From positions 1 to 64,000 of the forward strand of contig JAUVAV010000006.1 of assembly GCA_030591525.1 (NCBI GenBank): DNA of 64,000 nucleotides, in the 5' to 3' direction. This stretch comes from a candidate division FCPU426 bacterium. GTDB taxonomy: Bacteria; Oederibacteriota; JAAXVQ01; JAUVAV01. Position numbers and translations under genes: made by a program. This document shows, piece by piece, positions 1 through 7,680 of the stretch (positions are counted from its first letter, which is position 1; every line of letters starts with the position of its first letter). The notes beneath the pieces are model-generated. The model did no database searches. It saw nothing but the letters and a program-made list of their open reading frames with translations, and was not told the origin of the DNA.

Positions 1-274
1 CATAAACCAGGGTATACAGCCGTCCTCCCATATTCACCCTGACCCGGCAATAGCCTTTCATACCCTCGGGCAGGAAGCATTTTTTCGGACAAAGATTACA
101 AACCACCCCATGACAGGAATTGTTCCAAAACCAGGCGCCGTGAACATAAGAATTGGAAGCCACCAGCTTTTGCTGCAGAATTTTCCCCGGCCACCCGCTT
201 CCCCAGACCACTGCCGCTAATAAAACTATTCCGAGCCAGACCATTAAGCGTATAGGCAGGTAAAACTTGAACAT
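1..274 (-). CDS. Radical-SAM enzyme, AmrS/PflA-activase-like (N-terminal part only)
   Basis: The gene starts at the ATG ending at 274, behind an AGGAG ribosome site, and runs off the left edge, so only about 91 residues are visible. Residues 9-27 form one hydrophobic segment, likely a membrane anchor. A cysteine-rich stretch follows, CNLCPKKC then CRVRVNMGG and LYTLVY. This N-terminal pattern is typical of the AmmeMemoRadiSam radical-SAM protein AmrS and related PflA-type activases, where it precedes the CxxxCxxC cluster motif. The cluster motif itself lies outside the window. The membrane anchor ahead of this domain is unusual. The family call rests on the N-terminus alone; the substrate is unknown. 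Confidence 0.7.
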   Translation of the reverse strand, partial: MFKFYLPIRLMVWLGIVLLAAVVWGSGWPGKILQQKLVASNSYVHGAWFWNNSCHGVVCNLCPKKCFLPEGMKGYCRVRVNMGGRLYTLVY

Positions 275-574
275 CCCAAATTTCTCCTGTTTAGTACCTG
301 TTGCGGAAAAACAAAATAAATTCCTCCCCCTTGAGAGACTGTGTCATAATATGATTTAAAAGTGTTTTTCGTTCGTCATCCCGGACTTGATCCGGGATCC
401 AGGATGCGTACTCTTTATTTTACAATGCTTTTCTGGATTCCGGCTTTCGCCGGAATGACGTCAAAATACAATTTCTTCAATTGTGACACAGCCTCGCAAG
501 GGAGGAGAAAACTCTCTTTCTGCAACAGATACTATCTATCTCGTATTGCAGGCGCGTATCGCGATACGCGCCCC
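275..574. other. Intergenic region with repeats
   Basis: No credible gene is seen here. The stretch holds a family C repeat (374-460) and most of a family A palindrome (551-578). AT-rich DNA at 300-365 includes TGTGTCATAATATG, which resembles GCGTCATAATATC near 21645. Short reading frames in this region are translations of the repeats. Confidence 0.6.
374..460. repeat. Family C inverted repeat (CGTCATCCCGGA type)
   Basis: Two hairpins face each other: CGTCATCCCGGACTTGATCC at the left and GGCTTTCGCCGGAATGACG at the right, with the outer ends CGTCAT/ATGACG complementary. A shorter copy lies at 23233-23267. Palindromes of this type are widespread in bacterial genomes; the mobilising enzyme is not visible here. 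Confidence 0.75.
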
Positions 575-578
575 CTAC
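551..578. repeat. Family A palindrome, GGCGCGTATCGCGATACGCGCC core
   Basis: A near-perfect palindrome ending in GCCCCCTAC. Its right edge, read on the minus strand as GTAGGGGGC, contains the TAG stop codon of the upstream TauE-like gene (575-577). Confidence 0.8.
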
Positions 579-1192
579 AAACCTAATATTCCCAGAAAAA
601 CCAAAAAATAGGCGCCCATGAAAATCATGGTCAGGCGCGCTATAATCTTGATGGAATTCATGTGTTTTTGAAAAAACCAGGCTCCTAAAAGCGGCAGAAA
701 ATATATCGAGGTCCCCACAAAGAATAACATAAAATACAGAACTCCGCTCCATATTCCGCCTTTTTCCAATACCCGGGAAGCGGCTGCTATGAAGGGCGGG
801 CAGGGACTGATTCCAAGTAATAGGCCGTATACCATGGCTCCCCGGCCGGGCCGGTATATCTTCTGGTAAATATGGCAGAACTTCAGGTGGGGAAAATTAT
901 ACATAAGGCCGGAGAAAAGCATTATGAGTCCCAGGAGGCAATATACTAATGACGCGGCCCGCTTTTGCAGCATTGGATCAAGCTGCGGCATGGTATAAAC
1001 GCTGACCACGCCCAATAAAAACCCGACCATTAAATAAGCTATAAACCTCCCCAGCAAAAAGAGCCCCACTAAGCGGGCATTCTGGCCGACGTTTTTGAGC
1101 TCTTCGGAGAAAATAAAAGGCAGGGCTACTGGAAGGCAATAAGCCGCGCAAAAAGTCCCGGTTGAAAGTCCCAGCAAAAACCCTTCGCCCAT
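575..1192 (-). CDS. Sulfite exporter TauE/SafE-like (DsbD_2/UreH-type) membrane protein
   Basis: A 205-residue integral membrane protein with about six hydrophobic segments. The N-terminus GLSTGTFCAAYCLPVALPF places two cysteines in the first helix. A second Pro-Cys-Pro motif, GISPCPPF, lies near residue 128. This paired Cys/Pro arrangement is characteristic of the DsbD transmembrane domain and the UreH/TauE-SafE-like family, which move reducing equivalents, metals or sulfur anions across the inner membrane. The start is supported by GGAG six bases upstream. The stop codon lies inside a family A palindrome. The neighbouring radical-SAM gene is transcribed the same way. The substrate cannot be told from sequence; a more diverged relative may be the gene at 56044. 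Confidence 0.75.
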   Translation of the reverse strand: MGEGFLLGLSTGTFCAAYCLPVALPFIFSEELKNVGQNARLVGLFLLGRFIAYLMVGFLLGVVSVYTMPQLDPMLQKRAASLVYCLLGLIMLFSGLMYNFPHLKFCHIYQKIYRPGRGAMVYGLLLGISPCPPFIAAASRVLEKGGIWSGVLYFMLFFVGTSIYFLPLLGAWFFQKHMNSIKIIARLTMIFMGAYFLVFLGILGL

Positions 1193-1226
1193 TGCTTACT
1201 CCTTCATTACCATTTAACTAACTCCT

Positions 1227-1592
1227 CTAGATAAATCTTTCCACCGGCACTTTAAACAACTTCGAGAGCTGTTTGGCCATTTTCTTGCTCACTTCCCTGC
1301 GCCCGTTCTCATAATCTGAAACCCGTTGGCGGGATATACCTCCCATTCTTTTACCCAGATCCGCTTGCGTCCACCCATAGTTTTCGCGGTAACATTGAAT
1401 GGCATCGCCAGGAAAAATCTTTCTTGACATTTCCTGATACCATTCCGTCTCTTCGATATTTACATACTCTTCATCATTATCCTGGATTTTAAGTTGATTT
1501 CCAAAGTGACGTTTCAAATAACTCAGAAATGCCTCGGAAATCTCTCCTTCAACCAAGAGTTTAATATGGGGCGTTTTCACGACTGCCAACAT
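1227..1592 (-). CDS. XRE-family antitoxin (HigA-type)
   Basis: 121 residues. The C-terminal half (about 66-120) is a helix-turn-helix of the Cro/C1 type, with GWTQADLGKRMG followed by ISRQRVSDYENGRREVS. The N-terminal half is a separate small domain rich in acidic residues, probably the toxin-binding part. A GAGGTG ribosome site precedes the ATG. The gene begins inside the 3' end of the RelE/HigB-like gene (32-base overlap), giving the toxin-first order typical of higBA loci. It probably neutralises the toxin and represses the shared promoter. Confidence 0.75.
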   Translation of the reverse strand: MLAVVKTPHIKLLVEGEISEAFLSYLKRHFGNQLKIQDNDEEYVNIEETEWYQEMSRKIFPGDAIQCYRENYGWTQADLGKRMGGISRQRVSDYENGRREVSKKMAKQLSKLFKVPVERFI

Positions 1593-1827
1593 AGTACACC
1601 TCTATTACTATATTTTCTTCTTCGTATGACCAACAGGCTACCCAAGAGTAACTTAAATGGCAATGATATTTATTTCTATCCAACGCACTGAAATTATGCC
1701 AATGTTTAACCACAGGACCCATCTTTTGTAAATCTTTAATCAATAGGAACAATTTATCCTGGATCTTGGCTGGTAATCTCCATAGATTGCGCCGGATTTT
1801 CCTCTTTATCTCAATTATATATTTCAT
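1561..1827 (-). CDS. RelE/HigB-family toxin
   Basis: 88 residues from the preferred start at 1827, which has GGAG nine bases upstream; the frame is open to 1893 but that extension has no good ribosome site. The pattern LPAKIQDKLFLLIKDL, WHNFSAL, YHCHLSYSWVACW and the end YYVGSRENAPY matches the HigB/RelE mRNA-interferase group often annotated as a cytotoxic translational repressor. These toxins cleave mRNA in the ribosome A site. Its stop overlaps the antitoxin start. Activity is inferred from the family. Confidence 0.75.
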   Translation of the reverse strand: MKYIIEIKRKIRRNLWRLPAKIQDKLFLLIKDLQKMGPVVKHWHNFSALDRNKYHCHLSYSWVACWSYEEENIVIEVYYVGSRENAPY

Positions 1828-1980
1828 CCAATTGTACTCCATTTTGGGGTATATGGAAAGATATTTATTCATGAAAACATCAAAACAAGTCATTACTAAA
1901 CTTATTCTCTGTTTTATTTAGATATAAAAAGGTGTTTTTCCATTCATGTTTTTTTCAGAAAACTCATTGGCAGGATCAAT

Positions 1981-2008
1981 TGGGCCGGCATGGAAGCCGG
2001 CCCCTACG
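1981..2008. repeat. Family A palindrome, GGCCGGCATGGAAGCCGGCC core
   Basis: Copy of the GTAGGGGCCGGCTTCCATGCCGGCCC subtype, on the minus strand. It lies between the toxin gene and fetB and lacks the outer GTAG on one side. The rest of 1828-2063 shows no gene. Confidence 0.75.
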
Positions 2009-2063
2009 ATTTAAATTTATTTTGGGTGGCGACGTTTTCCTTTGCTCCTATGGTCAAATCCAG

Positions 2064-2852
2064 CTAGGATTTGAAAATCCGGTGATCTAAAACTCCCCAG
2101 GCCGTGAAACTACTTTTCATGGTCAGTTTAATTGCCAGCATCACGGTGATCGCGGTACCGGAAAAAATAGCCAGCATAATCATAATCTGGTACTTGATGG
2201 CGGTCATAGGATTGGCGCCCCCCAGGATAACTCCGGTCATCATGCCCGGCAAAGCCACCAGTCCGATAGTCGCGATAGTAGCTATGGTTGGACCCAAGGC
2301 CGCCTGATAAGCATCCCTCAGGAAAGGACGCACGGCCTCCGGCAAACTGGCCCCCTGCCCTAGCATATGCTGGAAAGATTTTTGGTTTTTCCTGAGAGAT
2401 TCGTAAAACCTCTTGATTCCGATAATGTTGGCGCGCAGACAATTCCCCAAAATCATCCCGCCGATCGGAATAACATACTGGGCCTCCATCAGAAAGGTTT
2501 TCTTGAGAACCGGCCCGACTAAAAACAGCAAAGGCAGACCGGCGCCGGCCAGCAAGGCCACAAACAGCGGGCCGGTGAACCGGGCCATCTTTAGACCGCA
2601 TCCACGAATAATGGAAAGATCGGCCACTGCGATCATGATCAGCAGCCAGGCGCCGGTAAGCCAATAATTATTCAGCCGGAAAACGAACTGCAGGTAGAGC
2701 CCGACCAGCAGCAGTTGCAAAGTCATACGTACTATGGCCAAAAGAGTTTGTCCTAAAATCGGAATACGGTTCCAGAGTATGAGGCCCAGGGGGAAGATCA
2801 GCAATAGATAAGCCAAGGCCATGCCCCCCAGGCTGATTTCAGTAATATTCAT
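2064..2852 (-). CDS. fetB: FetB-type ABC transporter permease (UPF0014)
   Basis: 262 residues with about seven transmembrane helices. The segments NCLRANIIGIKRFYESLR, GASLPEAVRPFLRDAYQAAL and PGMMTGVILGGANPMTA are hallmarks of the UPF0014/YbbM (FetB) family. E. coli FetAB has been proposed to export iron under oxidative stress, so this protein is the likely inner-membrane channel half. The start overlaps the end of fetA by four bases (ATGA), indicating translational coupling. The substrate here is inferred only from the family. Confidence 0.88.
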   Translation of the reverse strand: MNITEISLGGMALAYLLLIFPLGLILWNRIPILGQTLLAIVRMTLQLLLVGLYLQFVFRLNNYWLTGAWLLIMIAVADLSIIRGCGLKMARFTGPLFVALLAGAGLPLLFLVGPVLKKTFLMEAQYVIPIGGMILGNCLRANIIGIKRFYESLRKNQKSFQHMLGQGASLPEAVRPFLRDAYQAALGPTIATIATIGLVALPGMMTGVILGGANPMTAIKYQIMIMLAIFSGTAITVMLAIKLTMKSSFTAWGVLDHRIFKS

Positions 2853-3511
2853 GCTCCGCCTCCTCGCGAATAATACGGGAGTTCAACCACCCGGTCGGAG
2901 AAATCATACTCGGCCGGCTCGTGGGCTACTGAAAGCACTGTCAATTCAGGGCGTGAGATGATAAATTTTGCCACAGCTTGGTAATTGGCTCGATCCAGGG
3001 CGGAGGCAACTTCATCCAGCAGAAAGATACGCCGGTCCAGTAGAATGGCGCAAATAAACGCTACCCGCTGTTTTTCTCCTCCGGAGAGCAAAGTTATTTC
3101 TTTATCCAGCAGGTCTAAGGGAAGATTAAATATTTTAAAATATTCCGGCAGGCGGCTTAAATTGGCTTTCAAGGAGTGATTGGCCCGGTAATTAAAAGGC
3201 CGTTCTATGATCTCCCGGACATTGCCGGCACCCAGGTCAGGTTCCTGGGCTACGTATGCCAGACTGGTGCGCATTTCCCAGACCGTATCCGGCGTCAACG
3301 GCTTCCCGGCAATATGAATAGAACCGGCCTCCGGCTGTAAAAAACCCTGAAGGCAGCGCAGAATCGTCGATTTGCCGGAACCGGACGGGCCGGTAATGGT
3401 AACCTTCTCTCCATAAGCCACATGAAGTGAGAAGATTTCTATGATTTTTTGGCCCGCAAAACTTATGCTTAGGTCTTTAATATCAATGGCCTTAATATTC
3501 GAGTCCGCCAT
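2849..3511 (-). CDS. fetA: FetA-type ABC transporter ATP-binding protein
   Basis: 220 residues, the usual size of a stand-alone ABC ATPase. Walker A GPSGSGKST is at 41-49, followed by the Q-loop region AYVAQEPDLG, the signature LSGGEKQRV and Walker B IFLLDEVASALD. The switch histidine is in SVAHEP. It should drive the FetB permease, with which it overlaps by four bases. A sirtuin gene ends 12 bases upstream, so the three may share a transcript. Confidence 0.88.
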   Translation of the reverse strand: MADSNIKAIDIKDLSISFAGQKIIEIFSLHVAYGEKVTITGPSGSGKSTILRCLQGFLQPEAGSIHIAGKPLTPDTVWEMRTSLAYVAQEPDLGAGNVREIIERPFNYRANHSLKANLSRLPEYFKIFNLPLDLLDKEITLLSGGEKQRVAFICAILLDRRIFLLDEVASALDRANYQAVAKFIISRPELTVLSVAHEPAEYDFSDRVVELPYYSRGGGA

Positions 3512-3523
3512 CAGCTTTTCACC

Positions 3524-4270
3524 TTAGAGGGCCGGCGAAGCCGGCATCAGCATTTCCAGCAAACGTTTCATCACTTCCGTGGCTTTTCCCGGTAAAAATA
3601 TATCCGTAAGCTTGCCGGTGTATATCGTCGGTTCGATATTAACCTCAATAATAACGGCTCCCTTCTGTTTGGCCAAATAAGGAATCCTGGCCGCCGGCAT
3701 AACCTCGCCGCTGGTGCCTATTAATATCAGAACCTCGGATATTTCCGCTTCCCGTATAGAATTGGAATTGGCAGGTTCCGGAATTGGTTCTCCAAAAAAC
3801 ACGAAATCCGGTTTTAATGAATTTCCGCAGCCGGGACAAACCGGAGGAAGTTCTTCCAAGCCGATTTCGGATACCGGGTACTTGGCCCGGCATTTGAGAC
3901 ATGCCAGGGTGCTTGCGGTTCCGTGAAATTCATGAACTATCTTGCTTCCCGCGGCTTGATGCAGGTTGTCTATATTTTGGGTTATAACCGCGTGGAGCAA
4001 TCCTTTTTGTTCCATAACCGCCAGTGCCTTATGGGCGGCGTTCGGTTCGGCTTTTCCGAAAAAATCATAAAATATTTCTCTTATCAGTCTCCAGGATTCC
4101 AGCCGGTGGCGGTGGAAGTAATTTATCTCAATAAACACCGGGTCATATTGAGTCCATAAGCCGTTCTCTCCGCGAAAAGGCGGAATTCCGCTTTCCACGG
4201 AAATACCGGCGCCGGTAAACGCTGCCACTCTTCCGGCCTTTTTAATAGCCGCAGCGGCTTTGGTGTACAT
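3524..4270 (-). CDS. cobB: Sir2-family NAD-dependent protein deacylase
   Basis: 248 residues, a compact bacterial sirtuin. NAD-binding motifs are GAGISVESGIPPFRG from residue 20 and TQNIDN at 97-102. The catalytic histidine is H116 in FHGTAS. Four zinc ligands are C124, C127, C145 and C148 (CLKC and CPGC). The family removes acetyl or longer acyl groups from lysines using NAD+, releasing nicotinamide and O-acyl-ADP-ribose. It follows the BamE-like lipoprotein gene by five bases and precedes fetAB, suggesting one transcription unit without an obvious functional link. Acyl preference cannot be set with confidence. Confidence 0.9.
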   Translation of the reverse strand: MYTKAAAAIKKAGRVAAFTGAGISVESGIPPFRGENGLWTQYDPVFIEINYFHRHRLESWRLIREIFYDFFGKAEPNAAHKALAVMEQKGLLHAVITQNIDNLHQAAGSKIVHEFHGTASTLACLKCRAKYPVSEIGLEELPPVCPGCGNSLKPDFVFFGEPIPEPANSNSIREAEISEVLILIGTSGEVMPAARIPYLAKQKGAVIIEVNIEPTIYTGKLTDIFLPGKATEVMKRLLEMLMPASPAL

Positions 4271-4275
4271 CCCTT

Positions 4276-4590
4276 TTATTCCGACCTCAGATTAGAATTA
4301 AAAACACACCTTTTTACTATTCCCTCGGCTGAATAGGTAATGGTCAGATCCTTAGTAGTGGGATTAATAAACAGGCCCAAGCGGTAGTAAAGATATGTCG
4401 CCGTAGGCTCTCCGGAATCCAAACCAATACGAAAAGGAGTACCCAGGGCCTTTTCAATCTCCATCCGGGTGGTCTTCCCAATCTCAATCCGGGAGGCAAA
4501 ATCATGGGGAAAGTTTTTCCCTATAGTAGCACAGCCGTAAATACCCGTCATCATGCCCAACAAGCAAAAAACGCTAATGATTTTTTTCAT
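4276..4590 (-). CDS. BamE/SmpA-like lipoprotein
   Basis: 104 residues with a lipoprotein signal peptide; the lipobox TGIYGC places the acylated cysteine at residue 20. After it, the pattern IEIGKTTRMEIEKALGTPF followed by tyrosine-rich beta strands (YLYYRL) and LTITYSAEGIV resembles the SmpA/OmlA (BamE-like) fold. In proteobacteria BamE assists outer-membrane protein assembly; many short relatives of unknown role exist, and this may be one. The start has GGAG at the expected distance. Confidence 0.65.
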   Translation of the reverse strand: MKKIISVFCLLGMMTGIYGCATIGKNFPHDFASRIEIGKTTRMEIEKALGTPFRIGLDSGEPTATYLYYRLGLFINPTTKDLTITYSAEGIVKRCVFNSNLRSE

Positions 4591-4635
4591 AACTTACTCC
4601 TTTCTATTCGCGTTCTGCATTTTTTTCGATCACTG

Positions 4636-4662
4636 CGTAGGGGCCGGCTTCCATGCCGGCCC
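4636..4662. repeat. Family A palindrome (GTAGGGGCCGGCTTCCATGCCGGCCC)
   Basis: Copy of the subtype with core GGCCGGCTTCCATGCCGGCC. It lies between the lipoprotein gene and repeat B1. Confidence 0.8.
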
Positions 4663-4680
4663 AGAGATTTAGTCGGTTTT

Positions 4681-4800
4681 TTGAGAGTAGATAGTAGAAA
4701 GTAGACCGCATTTGAGATATTTTATCTAATTTCTACTATCTACTCTCAATTGCTCTGGAGTTTGAGCAATTAGTCATAGACTAATTGCTCAAACTCCTAG
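4681..4800. repeat. Family B nested inverted repeat, copy B1
   Basis: Two stems in tandem. GAGAGTAGATAGTAGAAAGT (from 4683) pairs with the complementary TTCTACTATCTACTCTC ending at 4747; GGAGTTTGAGCAATTAGTC (4757-4775) pairs with GACTAATTGCTCAAACTCC. The loop of the first stem contains TAGACCGCATTTGAG, shared in variant form by the other copies. The right end CTAG provides the ogt stop codon. Confidence 0.85.
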
Positions 4801-5315
4801 GCCAGTATAGCGCCTTCCAGTTTAAGGAGCCGGCTTTTCATCTCCGTGCCGCTTCCGAACCCGCCCAATCTCCCTCCGGCCGCGGTTACCCGGTGGCAAG
4901 GCACGAGCAGTGGGAGCGGATTGGCATTCAAGGCTTGTCCCACGGCCCGTTTTGACTCCGGATCCCCGATTTTTTCGGCAATCCAGCCGTAGGTTTGTGT
5001 ATTCCCATATGGAATAGTCCGCGCCACACACCATACCTGCCGCTGGAATACGGTTGCGACATTATAATCCAGCTTAAAATTAAATTCCATTGGCCGGCCT
5101 TTAAAATAATTCTTCAACTGCCGACTCAATGCTCTTAATACCATATTCCGGTTATCCGGTACCAGTTCCTCATCACGCACCCGTTGGCATATCGCCTCAA
5201 AAGCTTCCTGCTTGCCGGGCCGGGGTAGGATTAGATGACGCAACCCATGGCGGCTCAAGACCGCTGCCAGGTAGCCCGCTTTGGTGTGAATAATATCAAA
5301 CCGCAGTTTTTCCAT
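4797..5315 (-). CDS. ogt: Methylated-DNA--protein-cysteine methyltransferase
   Basis: 172 residues, normal for Ogt/MGMT. The active-site motif PCHRV places the acceptor cysteine at C140. Upstream is the helix-turn-helix region with IPYGNTQTYGWIAEKIG and the arginine finger SKRAVGQALNANP; downstream is GGFGSG. The enzyme repairs O6-alkylguanine by a suicidal transfer to its cysteine. The N-terminal domain, about 85 residues, is the poorly conserved Ogt-type lobe. The TAG stop is part of the CTAGGAG edge of repeat B1, so the C-terminus may have been redefined by the repeat. Confidence 0.93.
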   Translation of the reverse strand: MEKLRFDIIHTKAGYLAAVLSRHGLRHLILPRPGKQEAFEAICQRVRDEELVPDNRNMVLRALSRQLKNYFKGRPMEFNFKLDYNVATVFQRQVWCVARTIPYGNTQTYGWIAEKIGDPESKRAVGQALNANPLPLLVPCHRVTAAGGRLGGFGSGTEMKSRLLKLEGAILA

Positions 5316-5332
5316 GTTAATCTTTCTCTTCC

Positions 5333-6943
5333 CTACTCCACCCAGGGTTCACTGGTTCCGCGCATACCGACTTTGGTACGTATCAGCTGCCACACCCGTG
5401 TCTGCTCCGGAACCTTGAAAAACCAGGCAAAAGCAATATAGGCAAAAGCTCCGAAAATAATCAGGCAGAAAACTTTGTACGCCAGTTCCCACCGCGGCAT
5501 ACCCAGGCCGTAATCCGGCAGCCATCGCTGGCTGCCGGACCAGATGAGAAAACCCATGCCGGCCGCAGCCAGGCCAACCCGGAATAGCGACCGCATAATT
5601 CTCCGGCCGTCCAGCGTCCCCAATCTCCGATGCAGGAATATAACCAGCAGCGACATATTAACCAAGGCCGCAATCGTAGTCGCCAGGGCCAACCCTCGAT
5701 ATCCCATGGGTTTCATCAATAGCAAATTCAAAGCAATATTGACCACTACGGCACAAACCGCCGCCATTACCGGTGTTTTGGCGTCGCTCAGAGCATAAAA
5801 AGTCGGAACAATTACTTTGACCCCGGCAAAGGCAACCAGGCCTAAAGTATAAAAAATTGTGGCTTGAGCGACCGCCGAAACCGCCGCCGGACTGAAACGC
5901 CCATACTCAAAAAGCAGACGGTTAATAGGTTCGGATAATATTATGATCCCTACGGCCGCCGGCACCGTAATTACAAACAGCAGGCGAAGACCAAAGGAGA
6001 GAGTTTCAATGAATTTATCTTTTTCTCCCCGGGCCCAAAGCGAGGAGGTGACCGGAAGCAGGGCCGTGGCAATCGCCACTCCGAAAACTCCCAAAGGAAG
6101 CTGCATAAGGCGGTTTCCGTAATAAAGATAGGTTACCGCGCCTTCGGGTAAAAAAGAGGCTATTATGGTATTAATAAAAAGATTGATCTGGGTAACTGAT
6201 AAACCAAGAATGGCCGGCCCCATGAGCATCATCATCCGGCGCAAACCCGGGTCTTTCCAATCAAGCAGAGGTTTCCATCTATAACCCTGTTTCCAGACCG
6301 CTGGGATTTGGATGGCCATCTGGAGGACTCCTCCCAGCAGAGCTCCCCATGCCCAGCCAATTACCTGCTTTTCCGGGGTAGCGCCGAACAAGGGGCAGAT
6401 AAACACACCCGTCACTATCATGCTCAAATTCAGCATTACCGGCGCTAAAGCCGGTACGCCGAAGCGTTCGCGGGAATTTAGAACACCCATCATTACCGCA
6501 GCCAGGCTGATAAAAGCCAGAAAAGGAAAAAGAATCCGGGTCAAATGGATGGTAAGGCTTAATTTTTCAGGAACCGCGACAAAACCCGGAACAATAGCGC
6601 GGACTACGCCGGGAGCGCCGATTTCACCCAGCAGTACCAATCCCAGCATAATAACCAGTACGGCATTGATCACAATGGAAACCAGACGCCAGGCCCTGGC
6701 TGTTCCCTCTTTAACCCATGTGGCGGTAAAGGTAGGAATAAAGGCCGAAGATAAAGCCCCTTCGGCGAATAAATCACGCAATAGATTGGGAATGCGGAAA
6801 GCTGCTAAATAAGCGTCATTCGCCATTCCCGCACCCAGAATCGCTCCCCCGATGCCGTCGCGTACATATCCGAAAATCCTGGAAAGCATGGTGAATCCAG
6901 AAATAACTCCTGCAGTTTTTGCCAGTTTTTTGCTGCGTACCAT
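5333..6943 (-). CDS. murJ: Lipid II flippase MurJ
   Basis: 536 residues and about 14 hydrophobic segments. The N-terminus shows the MurJ signature: SGFTMLSRIFGYVRDG, ANDAYLAAFRIPNLLRDLFA and EGALSSAFIPTF. Residues from these helices line the central cavity in known MurJ structures, with conserved arginines and an aspartate. The protein moves undecaprenyl-linked peptidoglycan precursor across the inner membrane. It lies 17 bases upstream of ogt and 25 bases downstream of rph, so it belongs to a long minus-strand run. Full length. Confidence 0.93.
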   Translation of the reverse strand: MVRSKKLAKTAGVISGFTMLSRIFGYVRDGIGGAILGAGMANDAYLAAFRIPNLLRDLFAEGALSSAFIPTFTATWVKEGTARAWRLVSIVINAVLVIMLGLVLLGEIGAPGVVRAIVPGFVAVPEKLSLTIHLTRILFPFLAFISLAAVMMGVLNSRERFGVPALAPVMLNLSMIVTGVFICPLFGATPEKQVIGWAWGALLGGVLQMAIQIPAVWKQGYRWKPLLDWKDPGLRRMMMLMGPAILGLSVTQINLFINTIIASFLPEGAVTYLYYGNRLMQLPLGVFGVAIATALLPVTSSLWARGEKDKFIETLSFGLRLLFVITVPAAVGIIILSEPINRLLFEYGRFSPAAVSAVAQATIFYTLGLVAFAGVKVIVPTFYALSDAKTPVMAAVCAVVVNIALNLLLMKPMGYRGLALATTIAALVNMSLLVIFLHRRLGTLDGRRIMRSLFRVGLAAAGMGFLIWSGSQRWLPDYGLGMPRWELAYKVFCLIIFGAFAYIAFAWFFKVPEQTRVWQLIRTKVGMRGTSEPWVE

Positions 6944-6968
6944 TGATTAATATTCCTTCAAGACATTT

Positions 6969-7676
6969 TTATTCCAAGTTTTTTTGTTGTTGAATTATGG
7001 TCTTAATGCCCTGAGCCGCCAGATCCATCAATTCGTTCATTTGTCCGCGTGAAAATGGGATTTTTTCAGCAGTTCCCTGGATCTCAATTATTTTTTCAGA
7101 CTCGGTCATTACCACGTTCATATCCACCTCGGCCCGGCTGTCCTCGGCATAATTCAGGTCTAGCACTACGCTCTCGTCCACTATACCCACCGAGACCGCG
7201 GCTAAATAATCCCGCAGCGGCCACTCCCTTATAGTTCCTTTTTTCATCAAACAACTGCAAGCATCGTGAAGCGCCAGGTAGACCCCGGAAATCGCAGTGG
7301 TACGCGTTCCTCCATCTGCTTGTATAACATCACAATCCAAAATAATGGTACGTTCCCCCAGCTTTACCAGGTCTATAACCGCGCGAAGCGACCTTCCTAT
7401 CAGCCGCTGTATCTCCTGGGTCCGCCCGGTTCTATTCCTTCCCGCCTCGCGTTGTATACGAGTCGGCGAAGAACGAGGCAGCATACCGTATTCCGCCGTC
7501 ACCCATCCCTGTCCCTTGCCCCGAAGAAAGTGTGGAACATCCGGTTGAACCGTTGCGGTACAAAGAACCTTGGTATGCCCGGATTCCATCAAAATCGCTC
7601 CCTCCACATCTTTTAAGTAATTATGGGTTATTTTAATTGGTCTTAATTCATTTGGTTTACGTCCATCCACTCTCAC
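6969..7676 (-). CDS. rph: Ribonuclease PH
   Basis: 235 residues, the usual size. Family motifs: [14 protein letters not shown] at the start, [19 protein letters not shown] in the middle, and [18 protein letters not shown], which includes the phosphate and metal site. The enzyme trims the 3' ends of tRNA precursors by phosphorolysis as a hexameric ring. It starts four bases after the stop of the dehydratase-like gene, suggesting co-transcription. No truncation is seen, unlike the frameshifted rph of some E. coli K-12 strains. Confidence 0.95.
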   Translation of the reverse strand: MRVDGRKPNELRPIKITHNYLKDVEGAILMESGHTKVLCTATVQPDVPHFLRGKGQGWVTAEYGMLPRSSPTRIQREAGRNRTGRTQEIQRLIGRSLRAVIDLVKLGERTIILDCDVIQADGGTRTTAISGVYLALHDACSCLMKKGTIREWPLRDYLAAVSVGIVDESVVLDLNYAEDSRAEVDMNVVMTESEKIIEIQGTAEKIPFSRGQMNELMDLAAQGIKTIIQQQKNLE

Positions 7677-7680
7677 AATT

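Noticed and set aside
374-460. Possible CRISPR or array structure from spaced hairpins
   Set aside because: There are only two facing hairpins, no regular spacers, and no cas genes; family A copies are also far apart rather than in an array.
362-586. Plus-strand frame of 74 codons
   Set aside because: It is a translation of the family C and A repeats; no ribosome site or protein features.
2128-2664. 178-codon minus-strand frame inside fetB
   Set aside because: Lies in another frame of a well-supported permease gene; Arg/Gly-rich composition with no motif.
5333-6943. MurJ as a virulence factor MviN or polysaccharide flippase
   Set aside because: The N-terminal MurJ motifs and 14-helix length fit lipid II flippase; MviN is the old name of the same family.
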